9,012 bases of DNA from an uncultured Selenomonadales bacterium (GTDB lineage Bacteria > Bacillota > Negativicutes > Selenomonadales > Selenomonadaceae): the NCBI GenBank assembly GCA_937915725.1, contig CALGGV010000236.1:1-9012 (forward strand). Reading direction: 5' to 3'. Made by a program: the position numbers and the translations under genes. Below the pieces are notes generated by a model. That model was not told the DNA's origin. It ran no database searches and saw only the letters and a list, made by a program, of their open reading frames with translations. Position 1 is the stretch's first letter. The number at the start of each line of letters is the position of its first letter. Shown here in pieces: positions 1 through 5,371 of this stretch.

Positions 1-163
1 AAGTAACTTTTATATCAGTCAAAATATTTTCATCCGGCAAATCAATTCCTTTTGCTTTTCCATCTGTAACTCCAATTAATTCAACGTGATTTTTGGCAGA
101 CGTAATTGCACAGAAATTTTGTGATTCTGTAATTAAATTTTCAAGCGTTAAGATATGTTTCAA
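1..163 (-). CDS. Start of a gene cut by the window edge; possible restriction endonuclease (N-terminal 54 residues)
   Basis: An open frame runs from a TTG codon at 163-161 to the window edge without a stop. A strong Shine-Dalgarno (GGAGGG, 176-171) sits 7 nt before the TTG, which decides the start. The visible protein begins MKHILTLENLITESQNF and ends with GIDLPD (residues 39-44) and TDIKVT (49-54). The D...DxK pattern is compatible with the active site of a PD-(D/E)XK nuclease, and the wording resembles a type II restriction enzyme family I remember only loosely. In that family I recall more residues between the GVTDGKA and GIDLPD segments, so an internal deletion is possible. The gene lies just after the terminator of the binding-protein gene. 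That this is a real gene start is fairly sure; the function is a weak inference from a fragment. Confidence 0.6.
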   Translation of the reverse strand, partial: MKHILTLENLITESQNFCAITSAKNHVELIGVTDGKAKGIDLPDENILTDIKVT

Positions 164-176
164 ATTTTTACCCTCC

Positions 177-226
177 AAAAAAATTGAGATGCTAATCCGC
201 GCAAAATTATACAGGATTAACACCTC
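177..226 (-). terminator. Intrinsic terminator after the substrate-binding protein gene
   Basis: In the transcript, GAGGTGTTAATCC (226-214) can pair with GGATTAGCATCTC (198-186), with 11 of 13 positions Watson-Crick and the other two G-U. The loop is 15 nt, and AA plus seven T residues follow (183-177). It starts 14 nt after the stop codon at 240-242. The loop contains TATAAT (211-206), a possible -10 element for the next gene, but no good -35 is visible, so a promoter is not claimed. Confidence 0.75.
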
Positions 227-239
227 AACTGAAAGGAAA

Positions 240-1823
240 TTATTTCGCAGGTTTAATCAAATTCGTAATCCAATAATAATCTGAAGGATACATTTTCACG
301 CCGTCAACATATTTGGCATTAATAATATTTGTTTGCGGGTAGCCGAAAAATAAAGACGCGCCGTCATTCAACAAAATTTGTTGCAGTTCAATAATTAATT
401 CACGGCGGGTATTTTTATCAAATTCCATTGAAAGTTGCTCCAGTATTGCATCGTATTGCGGATTGGAATAACCGGAGCCGTTTTGAGGATTGTTGCCGTC
501 AATATTCGTTTTCCAGTACCAACTCAAAAAAATTTCAGGGTCGCCGGTATTCGCCGTCGTAATGTTTGAAATTAATAAATCGTATTCGCCCTTAATTCCC
601 ATATTGTCAATCAAATTATAATCGACTGTGTTAATTTTAATGTCAAAGCCCAGTTTCTTTAAATCAGCTTGAACAGCCTCAGCATAAAGCGGCAATTCTG
701 CGCGAGAATTATAAACTACAAAATCAAGTGATAAATTTCTGCCGTCCTTGTCCAAAATTCCGTCGCCGTCTGAATCAGTCCAGCCAGCCTCCGTCAAAAG
801 TTGTTTGGCGCGTTCAGGATTGTAAGCATTTGGATCTGTCAACTGATTAAAACCATAATCAAGCGAAGGCGGCACAGGAGCTTTACCGGGTATAAAAGTT
901 CCCTTCAATAAAATATTGTTGTAAGTTTCTCTGTCGCAGCCGGAAATTAAAGCCGCCCTAACATTTGAATCGCTTAAAATGTGGTCGGGTTTCTGATTTA
1001 ATCTAGCCAAAACTACGCGCAGTGAGGAAATTTCGTCAACGTTAAATTTGTCATTGTTTTTGAAAATATCAATATCGCCCGCCGCAATATTCACGGCAAC
1101 ATCAACATCGCCGGCTTGCAGAGCCATTGCGCGGGTATTGGGGTCGTCAATCGAGGGAATTTCAACCATAGGATAAGGAACTTCGCCCGCCCAATAATTT
1201 TCGTTGCGTTTCATGACGGCGCGTTCTTTGACGAAACTTTCAACAGTGTAAGGACCTGTACAAATTGGACCTTCGCTTGAAAAATTTCTTCCCGCTTGCT
1301 CGGCGGCAACGTCAACGATTATGAAAAGCGGGTCTGCCAAATAACCGGGCATACCTGGTAAAGGTTTTGTTGTTTGAATGATTAAATTTTGCCCGTCTGC
1401 GTCGATTGAAACATATTCAAAGAAAGTTGCCGCGCGGGTATTTTTTGCAAAGGCGCGTTCGATTGATTGTTTAACCGCGTCAGCAGTCAAGGCGTCTCCG
1501 TTTGAAAATTTCACGTTGTCACGAATTTTAAAAGTCCACGTCAAATGATCTTCGCTAACATTCCAACTTTCGGCAAGCCACGGCTGAATATTCATTTTTT
1601 CGTCAAACTTAGTTAAACATTCGCCGAGCCCGTAGCGCATAACTACCCAGCCGAAATAATTTTGAGTAGGCTCCAGCGTATCTGCAAAATTTGTTACACC
1701 AACTTTTAAAACGTCAGGATCGCCGCCTTTTGAACTGCCGCCGCTGTCATCGCCGCCGCAACCTGTAAATAAAATTCCAGTTGCCGCTACCGCCGCCAAA
1801 AGTTTTTTCCATTTAAAAAGCAT
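240..1823 (-). CDS. ABC transporter substrate-binding lipoprotein, peptide/nickel family (SBP_bac_5)
   Basis: This is a 527-residue extracytoplasmic binding protein that would capture the substrate and deliver it to the NikB/NikC-like permeases. The N-terminus has a lipoprotein signal: positive KWKK, a hydrophobic stretch, then FTGC with the lipidated Cys at residue 22, and a Gly/Ser-rich linker. Family landmarks include PWLAESW (81-87), LTWTFKIRDNVKFSNGD (94-110), CTGPY (188-192) and RNENYW (206-211). An acidic DSDGDGILDKDG loop (350-361) is common in this family. Length is normal and the gene looks intact. The ATG at 1823 follows AAAGGAAG at a good distance. It lies on the same strand as the permease genes but is separated from them by an oppositely oriented nuclease gene. 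The substrate could be a peptide, nickel, or a cobalt or nickel chelate; sequence alone does not decide, though the upstream riboswitch favours cobalt. Confidence 0.92.
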   Translation of the reverse strand: MLFKWKKLLAAVAATGILFTGCGGDDSGGSSKGGDPDVLKVGVTNFADTLEPTQNYFGWVVMRYGLGECLTKFDEKMNIQPWLAESWNVSEDHLTWTFKIRDNVKFSNGDALTADAVKQSIERAFAKNTRAATFFEYVSIDADGQNLIIQTTKPLPGMPGYLADPLFIIVDVAAEQAGRNFSSEGPICTGPYTVESFVKERAVMKRNENYWAGEVPYPMVEIPSIDDPNTRAMALQAGDVDVAVNIAAGDIDIFKNNDKFNVDEISSLRVVLARLNQKPDHILSDSNVRAALISGCDRETYNNILLKGTFIPGKAPVPPSLDYGFNQLTDPNAYNPERAKQLLTEAGWTDSDGDGILDKDGRNLSLDFVVYNSRAELPLYAEAVQADLKKLGFDIKINTVDYNLIDNMGIKGEYDLLISNITTANTGDPEIFLSWYWKTNIDGNNPQNGSGYSNPQYDAILEQLSMEFDKNTRRELIIELQQILLNDGASLFFGYPQTNIINAKYVDGVKMYPSDYYWITNLIKPAK

Positions 1824-1882
1824 TAAAATCTTCCTTTCAGTTTAAAAATATATTAATATCCCCAATTAGAGGAGTGATTTTT
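1824..1882. promoter_or_regulatory. Short divergent intergenic region between the binding-protein and nuclease-like genes
   Basis: These 59 bp separate two divergently read genes and should hold at least part of both start regions. Both Shine-Dalgarno sites are clear: AAAGGAAG for the minus-strand gene and AGAGGAG (1868-1874) for the plus-strand gene. The AT-rich centre contains the 10-bp palindrome ATATTAATAT (1850-1859). I do not see a convincing -35/-10 pair on either strand. Confidence 0.4.
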
Positions 1883-3037
1883 ATGAGTCAAGATTTTATG
1901 AAATCGAAATTACCGCAAATTATCGTAAAAAATAACAAAGAAAAAATTTTCGATCCAATTCGTAAAAGATTTTTTAACGTTAAACCTGAAGAAATTGTTC
2001 GTCAGCATTTAATTTCTTATCTAATTGAAAATTTGCAAGTACCGACAAATTTAATTTGCGTTGAAGAACATTTGTCACATTACGGAATTGATTCTAACGA
2101 AAGAGCCGACATAATCATAAATTACAAAGAAGATAATACCGAATATCCTTTAGTTGTAATTGAGTGCAAAGCTCCTGAAATTTTTCTTAACGATAAAGCA
2201 CGGGAGCAAATGTTTGGTTATGCTGAAAAATTGGGAAATAAATATTGTTGGCTGACCAACGGAGAAGAAAATTATTTTTATTATCTTGATGAAGATGATT
2301 ATATTGAAATTGAGGAACTGCCAAATTATTTAGAAATGTTGGACGGAAAATATAACCCCGCGCCGGTTGAAGAATTTGAATCACGTTTAGACCTTGATGA
2401 ACTTGAAAAAAATTATTTTAAATATGTTAATAATGGAAGTATTGGTGAGGATACTCCTGAAAATTTAGCAATTCCAATGGCAAATTTTTTAGAATGTTTA
2501 CTTGATATAAATCATAAATTTCCCGCTAAACATTATAAAATTTTCAGTGTCATTGAAGATTACGGAGTTAGAGATTTAACTGTAGGCGATGCAAGCGGTG
2601 GCAATTATACCAGCCCCCATCGTTCATTTTTAATCAAATACAATGACGATAAATTTTTTGTCTCAATTTCTTTTATAAATTTTTATGATAGAACGATTAT
2701 TTGTGTTGCTGTTGAAAAAGATGACAAAAATATTCACCATTCATTGCAGTTGAACGTTGATACTAATTTTGAAACTTATAACGAAAAAATCAGATTTTTA
2801 CACAATGGAAAAATCACTTGCGGCAATAAAGGCTCTTTGAAAATTGACGGTTTAAGAAAAATTGTTTCAGAAAAATATCCCGAAATTATCAAAGGTAAAA
2901 ATTTTTATCTTGGAACATTAACACATAATCGCCTTTGGTATTTAGATGATTCTGAAGTTATGCAGGTAATTGAAAATTTAATTTCCTACGCTTTAATTCG
3001 TGACGACTACAGAGAAATTTTCAGTAGCCAAAAGTAA
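1883..3037 (+). CDS. Protein with HsdR N-terminal-type (HSDR_N) PD-(D/E)XK nuclease domain, stand-alone
   Basis: A 384-residue soluble protein. Residues about 30-135 resemble the HSDR_N domain of type I restriction subunits: EEIVRQHLISYLIENL (37-52), ERADIII with D76, and VVIECKAPE with E94 and K96. Together these give the D...ExK catalytic pattern of PD-(D/E)XK nucleases, followed by EQMFGYAEKLG and WLTNG as in that family. There is no helicase part, so it is not a full HsdR, and no HsdM or HsdS gene is nearby. The rest of the protein (about 190-384) I do not recognise. The ATG at 1883 is preferred because AGAGGAG lies 8 nt upstream; a GTG at 1874 overlaps that site. The gene is intact, AT-rich, and sits on the opposite strand within a transporter locus, suggesting insertion. 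The role could be defence, but that is inference. Confidence 0.85.
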   Translation: MSQDFMKSKLPQIIVKNNKEKIFDPIRKRFFNVKPEEIVRQHLISYLIENLQVPTNLICVEEHLSHYGIDSNERADIIINYKEDNTEYPLVVIECKAPEIFLNDKAREQMFGYAEKLGNKYCWLTNGEENYFYYLDEDDYIEIEELPNYLEMLDGKYNPAPVEEFESRLDLDELEKNYFKYVNNGSIGEDTPENLAIPMANFLECLLDINHKFPAKHYKIFSVIEDYGVRDLTVGDASGGNYTSPHRSFLIKYNDDKFFVSISFINFYDRTIICVAVEKDDKNIHHSLQLNVDTNFETYNEKIRFLHNGKITCGNKGSLKIDGLRKIVSEKYPEIIKGKNFYLGTLTHNRLWYLDDSEVMQVIENLISYALIRDDYREIFSSQK

Positions 3038-3158
3038 AAATCGCCAAAAATCCGCCTTTGAAAATCTTTTTGATATAAATGTACCAAAAGTTGAAAATCG
3101 ACGCGCTATGAGCCTCTCAGCCGCCGTAAAATCGATATTTGAAAAAGTTGTTCAAAAA

Positions 3159-3974
3159 TTATTCTTGACGCGGGTCAAGTACGTCGCGCAGGGCGTCTCC
3201 CCATAAATTAAAAATCGCCACCACTATAAAAATTGCCATACCGGGATAAATCATAAGCCACGGCGCAGTCTGGATATATTGCCGCCCTTCATTCAGCATT
3301 AAACCCCATTCAGGCGTTGGCGGTTGTGCGCCGAATCCCAAAAATGACAAGCCCGCAATTTCCATCATCATTGTACCAATATCCATTGCGCCGGTTATTA
3401 CGACCATTGGCAAAATATTTGGCAGAATGTGACGCCGCAAAATATTTATTGTCTTTGTGCCGTTGACTTGCGCCGCAATTATAAAATCGTTGTTGCGCAA
3501 TTTTATAACCAAACTGCGAACAAGCCGCGCATATTTTGCCCAACCGACGATTAAAAGCGCAATGATTGTATTTGCAATGGAGCCGCCCAAAATTCCGGCA
3601 ATGGCAATAGCCAAAACTACGCCCGGAAATGACAGCATCATATCTGCAAGCCGCATTAAAATTATTTCAACTTTGCCGCCGAAATATCCCGACGCAATTC
3701 CAATTACAATTCCAACAATCGCCAATAAAATTACAAGGCAAATAGTCATAAAAAGTGAAACTTGCGTACCGGCGATAATTCTTGACAAAGTGTCGCGCCC
3801 TAATTTATCTGTACCGAGCAAATGTTCAGCTGAAGGCGTCTGCAAAACATTTCTCATATTGCCGTCATACGGGTCTTGAGGCGCAAGGTACGGCGCAAAT
3901 ATCGCCACGAACAAAATTAAAATTACAAGCAATGTATAAAATGAAAATAATTTGTGCGTCTTTATAAATTCCAA
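3159..3974 (-). CDS. nikC: ABC transporter permease, NikC/DppC-like
   Basis: A 271-residue integral membrane permease of the Opp/Dpp/Nik family that would pair with the NikB-like protein to form the transport channel. It has an N-terminal membrane helix (about 11-31), the family signature HLLGTDKLGRD (51-61), several further helices, and the cytoplasmic EAA-type loop ending RRHILPN (180-186) that contacts the ATPases. The stretches MDIGTMMMEIAGLSFLGFG (197-215) and PEWGLMLNEGRQYI, and the end GDALRDVLDP, match my memory of E. coli NikC more closely than of DppC. Translation starts at TTG (3974), with AAGGGAG upstream at a suitable spacing. The gene follows the NikB-like gene by 66 nt and is probably co-transcribed. 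Downstream the next gene is inverted and no clear terminator is seen. The substrate remains inferred: cobalt, nickel, a chelate or a peptide. Confidence 0.9.
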   Translation of the reverse strand: MEFIKTHKLFSFYTLLVILILFVAIFAPYLAPQDPYDGNMRNVLQTPSAEHLLGTDKLGRDTLSRIIAGTQVSLFMTICLVILLAIVGIVIGIASGYFGGKVEIILMRLADMMLSFPGVVLAIAIAGILGGSIANTIIALLIVGWAKYARLVRSLVIKLRNNDFIIAAQVNGTKTINILRRHILPNILPMVVITGAMDIGTMMMEIAGLSFLGFGAQPPTPEWGLMLNEGRQYIQTAPWLMIYPGMAIFIVVAIFNLWGDALRDVLDPRQE

Positions 3975-4040
3975 TGGAAAATCTCCCTTCGGTCGATTTT
4001 TAGGGACTAGGATACAAGGACTAGGGAAAATTTTTAATAT
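3975..4040. repeat. Intergenic spacer with two GGACTAGG direct repeats
   Basis: The 66-bp gap between the two permease genes holds GGACTAGG twice (4004-4011 and 4018-4025), 14 bp apart, within AGGGACTAGG...AGGACTAGGG. It forms no obvious hairpin and has no T-run, so it does not look like a terminator. The NikC-like gene's ribosome site lies at its 5' end (minus strand). Confidence 0.5.
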
Positions 4041-4973
4041 CTATATCCCTTTGCGAAGTTTTGGGTCAAGGTACGAATACGATAAATCTACCAAAAAATT
4101 TATGAACATATAAGCAATAGCTATCCACAATACAAAGCCTTCAATCAGCGGGTAGTCTCTCATCATTATTGCGCGTACCGCCATATTTCCAATACCCGGC
4201 CACGAAAAAACTATTTCTATAACTGCCACGCCGCCCAACAGCCAGCCTATTGACATCCCCAAAAGTGTTATCAGCGGCAAAACTGCATTTGGCAAAATAT
4301 GTTTCCATAAAATTGCACTTTCACTTAAACCACGCGCCCGCGCTCCAATTACGTAATCTTGATGCAGTTCGTCCAAAATTACAGTGCGCACTTGACGAAC
4401 ATATTTTGTTGATTGATAAATTGCCAATGTTACAGCCGGCAAAATTATTCCTTTCAAAGTTACGGTTGAACTTGCGATAGGGAACCAGCCGAGCTTTAAG
4501 CCGAAAATATATAATAAAATTAATCCCAGCCAAAAATTCGGCATTGAAACTCCTATGAATGAAAAAAATCTAACCAAATAATCTTGCCACTTGTTTTGAT
4601 TGACTGCCGACCAAATTCCCAGCGGTAACGAAATTATCAGTACAAAAATTATTGTTGTAAAAGCTAAAAGTACCGTGCCTAAAAATCCTTCAGAAAGTTT
4701 ATCAAATACCGGTTTTTTGGCTGAATAACTCATTCCCATATCACCGTGCAAAATTCCAACTACCCAATTTCCGTACTGTACAAGAAACGGTTTATCAAGC
4801 CCCAATTCCGCGCGCGTTTTTTCCAAAACTTCCTCTGAAACGATTGTATCAGCAGATTCTAAAAGCATTGCAACAGGGTCGCCCGGCGCAAGGTACGCTA
4901 GGCAAAATGTTAAAAAACTTACACCGATTAAAGTTATCAGCATTTGTAAAAGTCTGTTCGTTAATCTTCCCAA
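4041..4973 (-). CDS. nikB: ABC transporter permease, NikB/DppB-like, under cobalamin riboswitch control
   Basis: A 310-residue inner-membrane permease, the first gene after the riboswitch. Visible landmarks are the first helix (about 9-29), APGDP (29-33), ELGLDKP...QYGNW (56-70), FIGVSMPNFWLG (139-150), the EAA-type loop GARARGL...WKHILPN (210-229), and SWPGIG (257-262) before the last helix. Length and layout are normal for the family; VRFFSFIGVSMPNFWLGLIL strongly recalls E. coli NikB. Start: TTG at 4973, with AGGGGG (4987-4982) as Shine-Dalgarno 8 nt upstream; this gives the usual family N-terminus, and an in-frame TAG lies just upstream (4988-4986). The ribosome site and the first two bases of the start codon are part of the terminator hairpin and its T-run, so expression should be switched by the leader. 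It probably carries cobalt, nickel or a metal chelate together with the NikC-like partner. Confidence 0.9.
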   Translation of the reverse strand: MGRLTNRLLQMLITLIGVSFLTFCLAYLAPGDPVAMLLESADTIVSEEVLEKTRAELGLDKPFLVQYGNWVVGILHGDMGMSYSAKKPVFDKLSEGFLGTVLLAFTTIIFVLIISLPLGIWSAVNQNKWQDYLVRFFSFIGVSMPNFWLGLILLYIFGLKLGWFPIASSTVTLKGIILPAVTLAIYQSTKYVRQVRTVILDELHQDYVIGARARGLSESAILWKHILPNAVLPLITLLGMSIGWLLGGVAVIEIVFSWPGIGNMAVRAIMMRDYPLIEGFVLWIAIAYMFINFLVDLSYSYLDPKLRKGI

Positions 4974-5006
4974 AAAAAATTCCCCCTAAATCTGCGCGAG
5001 GGGGAA
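4972..5006 (-). terminator. Riboswitch expression platform: terminator hairpin that also hides the ribosome site
   Basis: In the transcript TTCCCCCT (5006-4999) pairs perfectly with AGGGGGAA (4987-4980) around an 11-nt loop, followed directly by eight T residues (4979-4972). The 3' arm contains AGGGGG, the Shine-Dalgarno of the NikB-like gene, and the T-run ends inside its TTG start codon. Formation of this hairpin would therefore block both transcription and ribosome binding. Confidence 0.85.
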
Positions 5007-5038
5007 ATAGTGGTATAGTGGAATAGTTGGATAGTTTT
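5007..5038. repeat. Four tandem 8-bp repeats in the riboswitch leader
   Basis: Plus-strand ATAGTGGT, ATAGTGGA, ATAGTTGG and ATAGTTTT follow one another without gaps, then a complementary ACTATAACACTATCACACC (5039-5057). In the transcript these can form an imperfect stem (GATAGTG with CACTAT, and ATAGT with ACTAT) between the aptamer and the terminator. Confidence 0.7.
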
Positions 5039-5099
5039 TACTATAACACTATCACACCATAAAACTAATCACCTTCCCGTCACTCGCAGGTCAAACGGC

Positions 5100-5263
5100 G
5101 ATTGTTAATCAGGCAATTCTCCTGGCTCCAGGTCTTAGCTTTTCTGCGCCTTCTCAAACTTTCGTTCAATGACATAATTGCAGAATTGCTCGCTGTTACA
5201 GTGGCGGGACCGCTCCGGCTTATACCGAATTCCTTATTGAGTCTTGCGACACCTAATTCAATC
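5100..5263 (-). ncRNA. Cobalamin (B12) riboswitch aptamer upstream of the NikB/NikC-like genes
   Basis: The minus strand carries the conserved core of cobalamin riboswitches in the right order: GGAATTCGG (5233-5225), CCGGAG followed by GCGGTCCCGCCACTGTAA (5213-5196), then a B12-box-like GAGCCAGGAGAATTGCCTG (5128-5110). The usual box reads GACCTGCC where this one reads GAATTGCC, a deviation worth noting. The ends can close a P1 helix: GATTG...TTA at 5263 inward with TAA-CAATC ending at 5100. A promoter lies just upstream and a terminator overlapping the ribosome site lies downstream, so ligand binding should switch off the transporter genes. Family assignment is from memory of the consensus; the layout is visible directly. 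Confidence 0.9.
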
Positions 5264-5287
5264 TATATTCAATTTTCAATAAATGCA

Positions 5288-5316
5288 ATTTTATCAATCG
5301 CTATAGTTATTGTCAA
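5288..5316 (-). promoter_or_regulatory. Sigma-70-type promoter of the riboswitch and transporter genes
   Basis: TTGACA (5316-5311) and TAAAAT (5293-5288) are separated by exactly 17 bp on the minus strand, a near-perfect vegetative promoter. Transcription should begin near 5281, giving a leader of about 300 nt before the TTG start at 4973. The promoter begins only 2 bp after the T-run of the RTX gene's terminator. Confidence 0.85.
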
Positions 5317-5318
5317 CG

Positions 5319-5349
5319 AAAAAAACGCCCCGAATTTCTTCGAGACGTT
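5319..5349 (-). terminator. Intrinsic terminator of the RTX protein gene
   Basis: In the transcript AACGTCTCG (5349-5341) pairs with CGGGGCGTT (5332-5324), including two G-U pairs, around an 8-nt loop. A T-run covers 5325-5319. It lies about 22 nt after the RTX stop codon. Confidence 0.85.
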
Positions 5350-5371
5350 AAAAAATTTCTTCGCGCAGATT

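Noticed and set aside
186..226. Inverted repeat around TATAAT read as an operator
   Set aside because: The T-run directly after the second arm and its position just after a stop codon fit a terminator better, although a dual role is not excluded.
93..284. Plus-strand open frame of 63 codons at the left end
   Set aside because: It crosses the terminator, the ribosome site of the edge gene and the end of the binding-protein gene, with no start signal.
1883..3037. Complete type I restriction system
   Set aside because: Only an HSDR_N-like nuclease domain is present; helicase motifs, HsdM and HsdS are absent from the window.
3457..3879. Plus-strand open frame of 140 codons opposite the NikC-like gene
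   Set aside because: It is antisense to a well-supported permease gene and gives a low-complexity protein with no recognisable family; a shadow frame.
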